Origin: Streptococcus sp. oral taxon 058 str. F0407
Lineage (GTDB): Bacteria > Bacillota > Bacilli > Lactobacillales > Streptococcaceae
Assembly (NCBI RefSeq): GCF_000235485.1
Contig: NZ_JH378887.1
Location: 148,562-212,561, forward strand
DNA length: 64,000 nt
Direction: 5' to 3'
Made by a program: the position numbers and the translations under genes. The notes beneath the pieces are model-generated. The model was not told the origin of the DNA, searched no databases, and worked only from the letters and a program-made list of their open reading frames with translations. Below, piece by piece: positions 9,689-19,126 of this stretch. Every line of letters begins with the position of its first letter. Within the stretch, counting starts at the first letter, position 1.

Positions 9689-10381
9689 ATGTTCCATCAA
9701 TTTATCACCAGATCTCAGACGATCCCTCCTCCCATTCCGCTTTTTTGGTATGGGATTATGATGCTTGTCTTAGTGCTTTGTATTTATGGGGCGCTTGCTT
9801 ATCACAAGAATCCACGCTTTGTCTACTTGTTTAAGGGGCTTCAGGTCCTCCAGTTGCTAGCTCTTTATAGTTGGTATGTTGGTTTTGGCATTCCCTTTTC
9901 TAATAGTCTCCCTTTTTATCATTGCCGTTTGGCCATGTTTGCGATGGTTTTCTTGCCAGATAAATGGCGGAGCAAGCAGTACTTTGCCCTCTTAGGAGCA
10001 AGTGGAGCGGTTTTTGCACTGGTTTACCCCGTTTTTGACCCCTATGATTTTCCCCATATCACTAGCTTTTCGTTTTTGATTGGGCACTATGCCCTTTTGG
10101 TGAATTCCTTGGTTTACTTGATGAATCACTATGACAAGAGCCTGCTCAAGAAATATATGATTGTAGCCTATACCTTTATCCTCAATCTCTTTCTAGTTGG
10201 GGTTAATCAGGTGACTGGTGGAAATTATGGCCTCTTAAGAGATACACCATTTATCTCGAATGCTCCTCTATGGATAAAGTACCTCCTTGTGTCGGTTATT
10301 CTCTCGCTGGCATTGGTTCTCTTTGATATCTTGTTCAAAAAACGGTGGAAAAAGAGAAATCAGGTAAAATCTATGTTCTAG
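9689..10381 (+). CDS. YwaF/TIGR02206-like integral membrane protein
   Basis: A 230-residue polytopic protein with about seven hydrophobic segments and little soluble mass. The pattern (YKG/FKGLQVLQLLALYSWY, LPFYHCRLAMF, then a late VNQVTGGNYGLL) matches the TIGR02206/YwaF family as I know it, whose function is unknown. It has its own consensus promoter and stands alone between the gat operon and prfC. No enzymatic motif is seen. Confidence 0.7.
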   Translation: MFHQFITRSQTIPPPIPLFWYGIMMLVLVLCIYGALAYHKNPRFVYLFKGLQVLQLLALYSWYVGFGIPFSNSLPFYHCRLAMFAMVFLPDKWRSKQYFALLGASGAVFALVYPVFDPYDFPHITSFSFLIGHYALLVNSLVYLMNHYDKSLLKKYMIVAYTFILNLFLVGVNQVTGGNYGLLRDTPFISNAPLWIKYLLVSVILSLALVLFDILFKKRWKKRNQVKSMF

Positions 10382-10405
10382 CTTACCTTTTCGTCAGATG
10401 AGCAA

Positions 10406-10434
10406 TTGAAAAACTCCCCAAAATTCGCTATAAT
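10406..10434 (+). promoter_or_regulatory. Promoter of prfC
   Basis: -35 TTGAAA (10406-10411), a 17-bp spacer and -10 TATAAT (10429-10434), followed by an 87-nt leader to the prfC ATG. Confidence 0.8.
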
Positions 10435-10521
10435 AGGTAGGTTGAAAGGATTGGAATATTCCGATGTAAAAATATAAAATATAGCAATCACTATTATCCT
10501 AAAAGAAAAGAAAGAGAAGAT

Positions 10522-12066
10522 ATGACTATTCAAGAAGAAATTAAGAAACGCCGTACCTTTGCCATCATTTCCCACCCGGACGCGGGGAAAACAACCATCA
10601 CTGAGCAGTTGCTCTACTTTGGGGGCGAGATTCGTGAGGCTGGTACCGTAAAAGGGAAGAAAACAGGGACTTTTGCCAAGTCTGACTGGATGGATATCGA
10701 GAAGCAACGTGGGATTTCGGTCACTTCATCTGTGATGCAATTTGACTACGATGGCAAACGCGTGAACATCCTAGACACACCAGGGCACGAGGACTTCTCA
10801 GAAGATACCTATCGGACCTTGATGGCGGTGGATGCTGCGGTTATGGTCGTGGACTCTGCCAAGGGTATTGAGGCCCAAACCAAGAAATTGTTTGAAGTTG
10901 TTAAACACCGTGGCATTCCAGTCTTTACCTTTATGAACAAGCTGGACCGTGACGGTCGTGAGCCACTGGACCTCTTGCAAGAACTAGAAGAAGTCTTGGG
11001 CATTGCTAGTTACCCTATGAATTGGCCGATCGGGATGGGGAAAGCCTTTGAAGGGCTCTATGACCTCTATAACCAACGTCTAGAACTTTATAAAGGGGAT
11101 GAACGTTTTGCCAGTCTAGAAGAAGGGGACAAGCTTTTTGGTAACAATCCTTTCTACGAGCAAGTCAAAGATGACATTGAGCTTTTAAATGAAGCTGGAA
11201 ATGAGTTTTCAGAGGAAGCTATTCTGGCTGGAGAATTGACACCTGTCTTTTTTGGATCAGCTCTTACTAACTTTGGTGTGCAGACCTTCCTTGAGACCTT
11301 CCTCAAGTTTGCTCCAGAACCACATGGACACAAGAAAACAGACGGCGAAATTGTGGTTCCTTATGACAAGGACTTCTCAGGATTTGTCTTTAAAATCCAA
11401 GCCAACATGGACCCTCGACACCGTGATCGTATCGCCTTTGTACGTATCGTTTCGGGTGAATTTGAGCGTGGCATGAGTGTCAATCTGCCTCGTACTGGTA
11501 AGGGTGCCAAGCTTTCTAATGTCACCCAGTTTATGGCTGAAAGCCGTGAGAATGTGACCAATGCTGTGGCAGGTGATATTATCGGAGTTTACGATACAGG
11601 TACTTATCAAGTTGGTGATACCTTGACAGTTGGAAAAAACAAGTTTGAATTTGAACCACTGCCAACCTTTACACCAGAGATTTTCATGAAGGTTTCGCCT
11701 AAGAATGTCATGAAACAAAAATCCTTCCACAAGGGAATGGAGCAGTTGGTGCAAGAAGGAGCCATCCAGCTTTATAAGAATTACCAAACAGGTGAGTATA
11801 TGCTGGGCGCTGTCGGACAACTCCAGTTTGAAGTTTTTAAGCACCGCATGGAAGGTGAGTACAACGCTGAAGTTGTCATGACTCCAATGGGTAAAAAGAC
11901 GGTTCGCTGGATTAAGCCAGAGGACCTAGACGAACGCATGTCATCTAGCCGCAATATCTTGGCCAAGGACCGCTTCGACCAACCTGTCTTCCTCTTCGAA
12001 AATGACTTTGCCCTCCGCTGGTTTGCGGATAAGTATCCAGATGTAGAGTTGGAAGAGAAGATGTGA
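10522..12066 (+). CDS. prfC: Peptide chain release factor 3
   Basis: Translational GTPase that removes RF1/RF2 from the ribosome after peptide release. It has 514 residues. GTPase motifs are in order: P-loop HPDAGKTT, switch [10 protein letters not shown], and NKLD; then the EF-Tu-like domain II and the RF3-specific C-terminal domain. It is transcribed alone from its own promoter. Downstream lies the five-hairpin cluster rather than a simple terminator. Confidence 0.97.
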   Translation: MTIQEEIKKRRTFAIISHPDAGKTTITEQLLYFGGEIREAGTVKGKKTGTFAKSDWMDIEKQRGISVTSSVMQFDYDGKRVNILDTPGHEDFSEDTYRTLMAVDAAVMVVDSAKGIEAQTKKLFEVVKHRGIPVFTFMNKLDRDGREPLDLLQELEEVLGIASYPMNWPIGMGKAFEGLYDLYNQRLELYKGDERFASLEEGDKLFGNNPFYEQVKDDIELLNEAGNEFSEEAILAGELTPVFFGSALTNFGVQTFLETFLKFAPEPHGHKKTDGEIVVPYDKDFSGFVFKIQANMDPRHRDRIAFVRIVSGEFERGMSVNLPRTGKGAKLSNVTQFMAESRENVTNAVAGDIIGVYDTGTYQVGDTLTVGKNKFEFEPLPTFTPEIFMKVSPKNVMKQKSFHKGMEQLVQEGAIQLYKNYQTGEYMLGAVGQLQFEVFKHRMEGEYNAEVVMTPMGKKTVRWIKPEDLDERMSSSRNILAKDRFDQPVFLFENDFALRWFADKYPDVELEEKM

Positions 12067-12073
12067 TTCAGTA

Positions 12074-12273
12074 AGTCTACTTGATTGCATAGCAATCTAA
12101 GTAGACTACGGCAAGTCCTATTAGACTTGCCTAACTGCCTCACTAACTGAGTTTTACAAATGAAATCGATTTGTAAAACTCAGTGTCGTAATCTAACAAT
12201 CGGTAACCGCTATGGCGGTTACCTAAACGCTTCACTAGACAAATTCCACGAATGATTTCGATTCGTGGAATTT
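12074..12273. repeat. Cluster of five consecutive hairpins in the prfC 3' intergenic region
   Basis: This gap of about 300 bp (12067-12364) holds no gene but five inverted repeats end to end. H1 is 12074-12107 (15 bp, one bulge). H2 is 12110-12117/12124-12131 (8 bp). H3 is 12147-12161/12169-12183 (15 bp, perfect). H4 is 12202-12210/12215-12223 (9 bp, perfect). H5 is 12241-12253/12261-12273 (13 bp, perfect). H2-linker-H3 and H4-linker-H5 look like two diverged copies of one module: the linkers after H2 and H4 are similar (CTAACTGCCTCACTA and CTAAACGCTTCACTA), and H3 and H5 share near-identical loops (GAAATCG, GATTTCG). None has a good U tract. Confidence 0.85.
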
Positions 12274-12319
12274 GGATTTATTTTCATATAGTAAAGGTAA
12301 TTGAAGTCAAAGGTAAATT

Positions 12320-12364
12320 AAAAACCTCAGAGAATTCATGTAACATGATTTCTCTGAGGTTTTT
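12320..12364. terminator. Bidirectional terminator between prfC region and FUSC-family gene
   Basis: A 15-bp perfect stem (12320-12334 with 12350-12364), A-rich on the left and T-rich on the right, touches the stop of the minus-strand gene. CATG repeats in the loop can add pairs. Confidence 0.9.
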
Positions 12365-13318
12365 CTAGTTTCCATATTTCTGATAAAAATCGACCTTGAC
12401 TTGAATGAAGGTTTCGGCTTCGCGTAGTAGCTGCAGGAGAGTGGCGCGGGTCTCAAATTCCTCACGCGTTTTAGGGAGACTCCGATTGCGGAAGACTTCC
12501 AAATAGTGTTCGATGTCATCAAGTAGGTCATGAGCAGGATTGGTCTGGCTTAGCTGGGCAGCAATCTTAGCAAAGAGCTGGGCTAAGATCAAACTTTCAC
12601 TGGCGGCTAGGTGACAAGTATTGATCTGCTGGGCCATATTTCGCAGGGTACGACTTTGTCGCTGTCTCATCTCAAAGTAGTGGATATGGTAGTCCGTCTG
12701 GTGAAAGAGGTGATCTGAGTGATCCAAATAAACTAGCTTGAGGGCTTCATCGAGGAGCTCATCTAATTCGTCAACGAGTTGGGCTCGATTGCGTCCGTCT
12801 CCTCTTGACAGATAGTATTTAAAGCGAAGCAGGATGTCTTTTAACTTTTCTTCGACCTGAAGGTGGTAGCTTTGGATGGCTTTCTCACGAGAGGGCATAT
12901 AAAGGTTGACCAACAGAGCAAAGCTTGTTCCGATGAGAAAGAGGAGTACTTCATTGAGCAAGAGCTCTGGGGAAGTAGACTCCTGTACCAGGAGATGACC
13001 GACCAAGACACTGCTAGGGGTGATACCGATTTCCCAGCCCATTTTATAGGCTAGAGGCACATAGAGGGCCAGATAGAGGCCCAGACTCCAGATGTGATAA
13101 CCTATCAGCTGAAAGGCTAGAACGCCGATAGCGAGCGCTAGGAGCATGGAAAAGAGGCGGTTACGTGCCAATTTCAGTGTGCTTCGGCGCGTGTCAGAAA
13201 GGCTTAAGAGGGCGATAATTCCAGCTGAAACCGCTGAAGACAAATCTAAAAAATAAGCTAGAAAACAAGCGAGGCAGGTCGCTAAGATCAGTTTTGTCGT
13301 ACGTTGGGTGATAGACAT
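12365..13318 (-). CDS. Aromatic acid exporter-type (ArAE/FUSC, DUF939-like) membrane protein
   Basis: A 317-residue protein. The N-terminal ~135 residues form about five to six membrane segments (TKLILATCLACFLAYFLDLSSAVSAG at the start); the C-terminal ~180 residues are soluble and helical with many charged residues. This layout fits the ArAE_1/FUSC group related to p-hydroxybenzoic acid efflux proteins. The substrate is unknown. It is monocistronic on the minus strand. Confidence 0.75.
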   Translation of the reverse strand: MSITQRTTKLILATCLACFLAYFLDLSSAVSAGIIALLSLSDTRRSTLKLARNRLFSMLLALAIGVLAFQLIGYHIWSLGLYLALYVPLAYKMGWEIGITPSSVLVGHLLVQESTSPELLLNEVLLFLIGTSFALLVNLYMPSREKAIQSYHLQVEEKLKDILLRFKYYLSRGDGRNRAQLVDELDELLDEALKLVYLDHSDHLFHQTDYHIHYFEMRQRQSRTLRNMAQQINTCHLAASESLILAQLFAKIAAQLSQTNPAHDLLDDIEHYLEVFRNRSLPKTREEFETRATLLQLLREAETFIQVKVDFYQKYGN

Positions 13319-13385
13319 GAGAATTTCCTATAATACTAGAATAAGAGTATAAAAGACAAGACTTGAAAGACTTGTCTTAAAAAAT

Positions 13386-14591
13386 CTATTTTTTACGTGC
13401 CGACGCGTACTCAGCTACTGCTGTAAAGAGGACGTCGGTAGAAGAGTTCAGGGCAGTTTCGCAGGAGTCTTGAACGACACCGATGACAAAACCAACTCCG
13501 ACGACTTGCATAGCAACGTCATTTGAAATCCCAAAGAGACTACAAGCGACGGGGATGAGGAGAAGTGATCCTCCAGCGATCCCAGAGGCTCCACAGGCAG
13601 AAATGGCAGCCACTACACTGAGGACAAAGGCTGTACCAAAGTCGACAGGGATTCCCAGCGTATTGACTGCAGCTAGAGTCAAAATGTTAATGGTTACAGC
13701 TGCACCAGCCATGTTAATAGTGGAGCCAAGGGGGATAGAAACAGAGTAGGTATCTGGATTGAGTCCTAGGTCTTGGCAGAGTTTCATGTTGACAGGGATA
13801 TTAGCGGCAGAACTACGAGTAAAGAAAGCTGTAATCCCACTAACACGCAAACATTTCAAAACAAGAGGGTAGGGATTTTTTCTCATAAAGAGAAAGGCAA
13901 TGAGGGGATTGATGACAAAGGCCACAAAAGCCATAGTTGTAATCAAGAGTCCTAGCAAAATTCCGTAGTTAGCAAGGCTGGTAATTCCTTTATCAGAGAT
14001 GGTCTTGAAGACCAAGCCCATAATTCCGAAAGGTGCCAAATTGATAATCCACTCCACAATCTTGGAAGTCACACCAGCCATGGTTTTGAGCAATTCCTTA
14101 CTGTTTTTGCTAGCTTCTCTCATAGCAAGCCCAAAGACAACAGCCCATGATAGAATTCCAATATAGTTGGCTTTGACGACGGCGTTGAGGGGATTGTCCA
14201 CGAGATTCAGCAGGAGGTTGCTGAGGACTTGACCGATGCCGTCTGGTGGGGCAATCTCTGTGCTCGCACTGCTGAGAGTAATCTGGACGGGGAAGAGAAA
14301 ACTAGCCAGTACAGCAACTAAGGCAGCTGCAAAGGTACCGAGTAGATAGAGAAAAATAACGGTCTTCATATTGGTATCTTGCCCTTTTTGATGTTGTGAG
14401 AGGGCATTTGCGACGAGGGTGAAGACCAAGACAGGAGCGATGGCTTTCAGCCCCCCAACGAATAAGTCACCGAGAATGCCGAATCCCGACAAACTAGGGA
14501 AAAGTAGCCCTAGAGAGGCTCCAAGAAGCATGCCGATTAGGATACGTTTGATGAGGCTGGCCTTGTTCCAGGCTCGAATGATTTTTTTCAT
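13386..14591 (-). CDS. sstT: Serine/threonine:Na+ symporter SstT
   Basis: Sodium-coupled serine/threonine uptake in the DAACS/glutamate-transporter fold. The start ATG 14591 is preferred over an in-frame TTG at 14606 because GGAG sits 7 nt before it; this gives 401 residues. Visible family elements include the serine-rich re-entrant segment [12 protein letters not shown], the NMAGAA motif and the late hydrophobic hairpin. About nine membrane segments. It is transcribed alone. Confidence 0.92.
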   Translation of the reverse strand: MKKIIRAWNKASLIKRILIGMLLGASLGLLFPSLSGFGILGDLFVGGLKAIAPVLVFTLVANALSQHQKGQDTNMKTVIFLYLLGTFAAALVAVLASFLFPVQITLSSASTEIAPPDGIGQVLSNLLLNLVDNPLNAVVKANYIGILSWAVVFGLAMREASKNSKELLKTMAGVTSKIVEWIINLAPFGIMGLVFKTISDKGITSLANYGILLGLLITTMAFVAFVINPLIAFLFMRKNPYPLVLKCLRVSGITAFFTRSSAANIPVNMKLCQDLGLNPDTYSVSIPLGSTINMAGAAVTINILTLAAVNTLGIPVDFGTAFVLSVVAAISACGASGIAGGSLLLIPVACSLFGISNDVAMQVVGVGFVIGVVQDSCETALNSSTDVLFTAVAEYASARKK

Positions 14592-14712
14592 AATAGTCTC
14601 CTTCAAAATGTATTGTTTATGATTATAGTATAAATATGCCGTTGAGGCAAGTCTTTTTTTGAGTTTGGGGGAATATCGGAATATTTATGAGGGATTTGAA
14701 CGGAATGATTTG

Positions 14713-14721
14713 TGGTATAAT
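14713..14721 (+). promoter_or_regulatory. Extended -10 promoter of the mscS-like gene
   Basis: TGGTATAAT (TG at 14713-14714, TATAAT 14716-14721) lies 18 nt before the ATG; no good -35 at 17 bp, as usual for extended -10 promoters. The corA gene has a sister element TGGTACAAT near 15323-15331. Confidence 0.6.
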
Positions 14722-14739
14722 ACTAGAAAGGAGTTTTGT

Positions 14740-15300
14740 ATGCAAGAATTTTTTCAACGTTATCTTGATAAATTGGATGTAACAACTGTATTAGAGAATC
14801 TCTTGACCAAGGTGATTTCTCTTTTGATTTTGTTTTTGCTATTTTATATAGCTAAAAAGATGCTTCACGCGACTGTACGAAAGATTGTCAAGCCCTCGCT
14901 TAAATTTTCAAATCGAGATGCTGGCAGACAGAAGACTATTTCTCGTTTGCTTGAAAATATCTTTAACTATACCCTTTATTTCTTTTTAATCTACTGTATC
15001 TTGTCCATTTTAGGTTTGCCAGTTTCCAGCCTCCTTGCTGGGGCAGGGATTGCTGGGGTGGCTATCGGTATGGGAGCGCAAGGCTTTCTATCCGATGTCA
15101 TCAACGGCTTTTTCATCCTCTTTGAACGCCAGCTCGATGTGGGCGACGAAGTGATCCTCACAAATGGTCCTATTACCGTGTCTGGAAAGGTTGTCAGTGT
15201 AGGAATTCGTACGACCCAACTTCGCAGTGACGACCAAGCCCTTCACTTTGTTCCCAACCGAAATATCACTGTTGTCAGCAACTTCTCTCGTACAGAGTAG
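14740..15300 (+). CDS. Short MscS-family mechanosensitive channel
   Basis: A 186-residue protein from ATG 14740 (Shine-Dalgarno AAAGGAG). Two to three membrane segments are followed by the pore-lining helix with its Gly/Ala pattern (SSLLAGAGIAGVAIGMGAQG) and the beta domain (LDVGDEVIL...). It ends soon after the beta domain (FSRTE), so most of the C-terminal vestibule domain of E. coli-type MscS is absent. Expected to release solutes on osmotic downshock. The end is a clean stop, so it reads as a short family member and not a frameshift. Confidence 0.8.
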   Translation: MQEFFQRYLDKLDVTTVLENLLTKVISLLILFLLFYIAKKMLHATVRKIVKPSLKFSNRDAGRQKTISRLLENIFNYTLYFFLIYCILSILGLPVSSLLAGAGIAGVAIGMGAQGFLSDVINGFFILFERQLDVGDEVILTNGPITVSGKVVSVGIRTTQLRSDDQALHFVPNRNITVVSNFSRTE

Positions 15301-15357
15301 CCCTGCTATTTTGGCAGATTTGTGGTACAATAGAGAGAGTTTGGCAAAGGAGAGAGT

Positions 15358-16266
15358 ATGCTATTTGTAGAGAAAAAACTAGGTCATGATTGTACCTGGA
15401 TAGACCTTGATGTGGACAAGATTAAAAATATGGAAGATCTTTCTGACGTCTATGGATTGGACAAGGAAACCATTGAGTATGCTCTAGATAGAAATGAACG
15501 TGCTCACATGGATTATAACCGTGAAACGGGGACGGTAACCTTTATTTATAATGTTCTTGATTTAGAAAAAGACAAAGAATATTATGAAGCGATTCCAATG
15601 ACCTTTATCGTTGAAAAACAACGGTTGATCACTATCAGCAATCACAAGAATACTTATGTGATTAAACGCATGGCGACCTATCTTGAAAGCCATGAAATTA
15701 TTTCCATCTACAAATTTCTTTTTGCCAGTTTAGAGATTATTAGTAATGCTTATTATCCAGTTATTGAAGAGATGGATAAAAGTAAGGATGAAATCAGTGC
15801 ACTTCTTCGTCAAAAAACAACTAAAAAAAATCTTTTTGCCCTTTCTGACTTGGAAACTGGTATGGTTTACCTGACAGCTGCTGCTAAACAAAATCGTCTC
15901 CTTTTGGAACATATCCAAGGTCATGCTCTTTATCGCAATCTTAATGAGGTTGAAAGAGAGCAGTTTGACGATGCTATGATTGAAGCCCATCAGTTAGTTT
16001 CAATGACAGACCTGATATCTCAAGTTTTGCAACAACTCTCAGCCTCTTACAACAACATCCTAAATAATAATCTAAATGATAATTTGACAACTTTGACAAT
16101 TATCTCAGTTTTGCTAGCTATCCTTGCGGTTATTACAGGATTTTTCGGAATGAATGTTCCCTTACCGTTTACAGATGAACCAGATGCTTGGATTTATATT
16201 TTGATAGCTAGTCTCATTTTATGGGCAGTCTTAGCCCAATTTTTAAAGAAAATTGCTAGAAATTAA
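15358..16266 (+). CDS. CorA-family divalent cation (Mg2+) transporter
   Basis: A 302-residue CorA-like protein. It has a large cytoplasmic N-terminal domain, a long stalk helix, and two C-terminal membrane helices. The signature GMN loop is present (TGFFGMNVPLPF, about residues 260-271). It probably forms a pentameric Mg2+ channel. An extended -10 (TGGTACAAT) precedes it. The next gene, yqeG, starts 18 nt after the stop, so readthrough into the yqe cluster is possible. Confidence 0.88.
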   Translation: MLFVEKKLGHDCTWIDLDVDKIKNMEDLSDVYGLDKETIEYALDRNERAHMDYNRETGTVTFIYNVLDLEKDKEYYEAIPMTFIVEKQRLITISNHKNTYVIKRMATYLESHEIISIYKFLFASLEIISNAYYPVIEEMDKSKDEISALLRQKTTKKNLFALSDLETGMVYLTAAAKQNRLLLEHIQGHALYRNLNEVEREQFDDAMIEAHQLVSMTDLISQVLQQLSASYNNILNNNLNDNLTTLTIISVLLAILAVITGFFGMNVPLPFTDEPDAWIYILIASLILWAVLAQFLKKIARN

Positions 16267-16283
16267 AAAGAAAAGGAGCCAGA

Positions 16284-16811
16284 ATGGCAATTGAAAACTA
16301 TATGCCAGATTTTGCTGTGGGAGCAGTCTATGATCTGACAGTCCCAAGCCTGCAGGCGCAGGGAATCAAGGCTGTTTTGGTCGATTTGGACAATACCCTC
16401 ATTGCTTGGAATAACCCTGATGGAACGCCAGAGATGAAGCAATGGCTACATGACCTTCGTGACGCAGGTATTCGTGTCATCGTGGTCTCAAATAATACCA
16501 AAAAACGGGTTCAACGAGCAGTTGAAAAGTTTGGGATTGACTACGTTTATTGGGCCTTGAAGCCCTTCACCTTTGGGGTTGACCGTGCCATGAAGGAATT
16601 CCACTATGAGAAAAATGAAGTGGTCATGGTCGGCGATCAACTTATGACAGATATTCGTGCAGCGCATCGTGCAGGCATTCGCTCGATCTTAGTCAAACCC
16701 TTGGTTCAACATGACTCTATCAAGACGCAGATTAACCGAGCTCGCGAGCGCCGTGTCATGAAGCAAATTACTGAAAAGTACGGACCGATTATATATAAAA
16801 AAGGAATTTAA
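16284..16811 (+). CDS. yqeG: YqeG family HAD-type phosphatase
   Basis: A 175-residue HAD-superfamily (IIIA) protein. Motif I is VDLDNTL, motif II VVSNNT, motif III around K (AVEKF/KPFTFG) and motif IV GDQLMTD. The substrate is not established in this family. It is the first gene of the conserved yqeG-yqeH-yhbY-nadD-yqeK-rsfS-yqeM series; yqeH starts 2 nt after it. Confidence 0.92.
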   Translation: MAIENYMPDFAVGAVYDLTVPSLQAQGIKAVLVDLDNTLIAWNNPDGTPEMKQWLHDLRDAGIRVIVVSNNTKKRVQRAVEKFGIDYVYWALKPFTFGVDRAMKEFHYEKNEVVMVGDQLMTDIRAAHRAGIRSILVKPLVQHDSIKTQINRARERRVMKQITEKYGPIIYKKGI

Positions 16812-16813
16812 CT

Positions 16814-17920
16814 ATGGAAGAAATTCTCTGTATTGGTTGTGGAGCAACCATTCAGACGACAGACAAGGCTGGTCTTGGATTTACTCCCCAGTCGGCACTC
16901 GAAAAAGGGTTGGAGACAGGCGAAGTCTATTGCCAACGCTGTTTCCGTCTCCGTCATTACAATGAAATCACAGATGTCCAGTTGACGGACGATGATTTCC
17001 TCAAGCTCTTGCACGAGGTGGGAGACAGTGATGCCTTGGTGGTCAATGTCATTGATATCTTTGACTTTAATGGTTCTGTTATCCCAGGCTTATCACGCTT
17101 TGTGTCGGGCAATGATGTTCTCTTGGTCGGAAATAAAAAAGATATTCTGCCCAAGTCAGTTAAACCGGGCAAGATTAGCCAGTGGCTCGTGGAGCGTGCC
17201 CACGAAGAAGGACTTCGTCCAGTGGATGTCGTTTTGACTTCGGCTCAGAATAAGCATGCCATCAAGGAAGTCATTGACAAGATTGAACACTACCGTAAGG
17301 GCCGTGATGTCTACGTGGTCGGTGTGACCAACGTTGGAAAGTCAACCCTTATCAACGCTATTATCCAAGAAATCACTGGTGATCAAAATGTCATCACGAC
17401 TTCGCGCTTCCCAGGGACAACCTTGGATAAGATTGAGATTCCGCTTGACGACGGAGCTTATATCTACGATACACCAGGGATTATCCACCGCCACCAGATG
17501 GCCCACTACTTGACGGCTAAAAACCTCAAGTATGTCAGCCCTAAAAAGGAAATCAAGCCCAAAACCTATCAGCTTAACTCTGAGCAAACCCTGTTTTTAG
17601 GTGGTTTGGGACGCTTTGACTTCATATCAGGTGAGAAGCAAGGATTTACTGCTTTCTTTGACAATGAACTCAAACTCCACCGTACCAAGCTAGAAGGCGC
17701 TAGTGCTTTTTACGACAAGCACCTAGGAATCCTTCTGACACCACCAAATAGCAAGGAAAAAGAAGATTTTCCAAAACTTGTTCAGCATGTCTTTACCATC
17801 AAGGATAAAACCGACCTAGTCATCTCAGGTCTAGGCTGGATCCGCGTAACAGGTACCGCCAAAGTCGCCGTCTGGGTACCAGAAGGCGTCGCCGTCGTCA
17901 CACGAAAAGCAATCATTTAA
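16814..17920 (+). CDS. yqeH: Ribosome biogenesis GTPase YqeH
   Basis: Circularly permuted GTPase for 30S subunit maturation. It has 368 residues. An N-terminal zinc finger (CIGCG ... CQRCF) is followed by G4 (NKKD), which precedes G1 (GVTNVGKST) and G3 (DTPG), the permuted order of this family. The C-terminal RNA-binding region is intact. It follows yqeG by 2 nt; the structured element 17959-18113 separates it from yhbY. Confidence 0.96.
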   Translation: MEEILCIGCGATIQTTDKAGLGFTPQSALEKGLETGEVYCQRCFRLRHYNEITDVQLTDDDFLKLLHEVGDSDALVVNVIDIFDFNGSVIPGLSRFVSGNDVLLVGNKKDILPKSVKPGKISQWLVERAHEEGLRPVDVVLTSAQNKHAIKEVIDKIEHYRKGRDVYVVGVTNVGKSTLINAIIQEITGDQNVITTSRFPGTTLDKIEIPLDDGAYIYDTPGIIHRHQMAHYLTAKNLKYVSPKKEIKPKTYQLNSEQTLFLGGLGRFDFISGEKQGFTAFFDNELKLHRTKLEGASAFYDKHLGILLTPPNSKEKEDFPKLVQHVFTIKDKTDLVISGLGWIRVTGTAKVAVWVPEGVAVVTRKAII

Positions 17921-17958
17921 AATAAAATAGCTGAGCGAACAAAGTGAGCTCATACAGA

Positions 17959-18113
17959 GATAGTTATTGCCGTGGTGTGATTGCCAATCTTTAGATTGGC
18001 AAAGGGCACAATTGAGACCAAGGCTCAATTGTGAGGTCAGGAAATCCATTTTTCAAAGATGAGATCTTTGGAAAATTAGTTCCGACCGTCCCTCACCACT
18101 TAAAATAACTATC
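17959..18113 (+). repeat. 155-bp structured intergenic element with terminal inverted repeats (four-way-junction fold)
   Basis: Between yqeH and yhbY. The ends pair: GATAGTTATT (17959-17968) with AATAACTATC (18104-18113), perfect over 10 bp, then GTGGTG (17972-17977) with CACCAC (18094-18099). Inside are three arms. Arm 1 is 17981-17989/17994-18002 (9 bp perfect). Arm 2 is 18007-18016/18024-18033 (10 bp perfect). Arm 3 has an outer stem 18035-18043/18080-18087 and an inner 12-bp stem 18049-18060/18064-18075 with one G-U. It holds no coding frame of note. It could be a small structured RNA, an RNA-processing site or a MITE-like repeat. Confidence 0.8.
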
Positions 18114-18133
18114 AAAAAACAAGGAAGAAAATT

Positions 18134-18445
18134 ATGTCATTAACATCAAAACAACGTGCCTTCCTCAACAGCCAGGCACACACCCTTAAACCCATCATCC
18201 AAATCGGGAAAAATGGTCTCAACGACCAAATCAAAACTAGCGTCCGTCAGGCTCTTGACGCCCGTGAATTGATTAAAGTTACGCTCTTGCAAAACACAGA
18301 TGAAAACATCCACGAAGTAGCTGAAATTTTAGAAGAAGAAATAGGTGTGGACACAGTCCAAAAGATCGGACGCATCTTGATCTTGTTTAAACAATCCAGC
18401 AAGAAAGAAAATCGCAAGATTTCCAAGAAAGTCAAAGAAATCTAA
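18134..18445 (+). CDS. yhbY: Ribosome assembly RNA-binding protein YhbY (CRM domain)
   Basis: A 103-residue single CRM-domain protein that associates with pre-50S particles in other bacteria. The family pattern is clear: LTSKQRAFLNSQAHTLKPI, then QIGKNGLND (the GxxG-type loop) and the helix DARELIKV. B. subtilis calls it YqeI. GGAAG lies before the ATG. It is an operon gene, although the structured element lies just upstream. Confidence 0.94.
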   Translation: MSLTSKQRAFLNSQAHTLKPIIQIGKNGLNDQIKTSVRQALDARELIKVTLLQNTDENIHEVAEILEEEIGVDTVQKIGRILILFKQSSKKENRKISKKVKEI

Positions 18446-18496
18446 AACCCTACTCCAAACAACTGTTTTTACAGAGAATTAAAGGAAGACGAGCCT

Positions 18497-19126
18497 ATGG
18501 CAATCGAATTATTGACTCCCTTTACCAAGGTAGAGTTGGAGCCAGAAATCAAGGAGAAAAAACGCAAACAAGTTGGGATTTTAGGGGGGAATTTTAACCC
18601 CATTCACCATGCCCATCTTGTTGTGGCGGACCAAGTACGACAACAATTAGGACTGGACCAGGTCCTGCTCATGCCTGAATATCAGCCACCTCATGTAGAC
18701 AAAAAGGAAACTATCTCGGAGCACCATCGTCTCAAGATGCTTGAATTGGCGATTGAGGGGATCGAAGGTCTGGACATTGAAACCATTGAGCTAGAGCGCA
18801 AGGGTATTTCTTACACTTATGACACCATGAAGATTTTGACAGAGCAACATCCAGATACGGATTATTACTTCATTATCGGTGCGGATATGGTGGACTATCT
18901 GCCCAAGTGGTACCGAATTGATGAACTGGTTGACATGGTTCAGTTTGTGGGGGTTCAGCGCCCGCGCTACAAGGCAGGAACTTCCTATCCAGTTATCTGG
19001 GTAGATGTACCTCTCATGGATATCTCATCCAGCATGGTGCGTGACTTCCTTGCCCAAGGTCGGAAACCCAACTTTCTCCTGCCTCAGCCAGTGCTAGACT
19101 ATATAGAGAAGGAGGAGCTCTACTGA
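18497..19126 (+). CDS. nadD: Nicotinate-nucleotide adenylyltransferase
   Basis: Makes NaAD from nicotinate mononucleotide and ATP in NAD synthesis. It has 209 residues. Nucleotidyltransferase motifs are visible: [12 protein letters not shown] (HxxH type) near residues 30-41 and the ISSSMVR motif near the end. It carries a ~25-residue N-terminal extension before the usual GILGG start. It overlaps yqeK by 1 nt at 19126. Confidence 0.95.
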   Translation: MAIELLTPFTKVELEPEIKEKKRKQVGILGGNFNPIHHAHLVVADQVRQQLGLDQVLLMPEYQPPHVDKKETISEHHRLKMLELAIEGIEGLDIETIELERKGISYTYDTMKILTEQHPDTDYYFIIGADMVDYLPKWYRIDELVDMVQFVGVQRPRYKAGTSYPVIWVDVPLMDISSSMVRDFLAQGRKPNFLLPQPVLDYIEKEELY

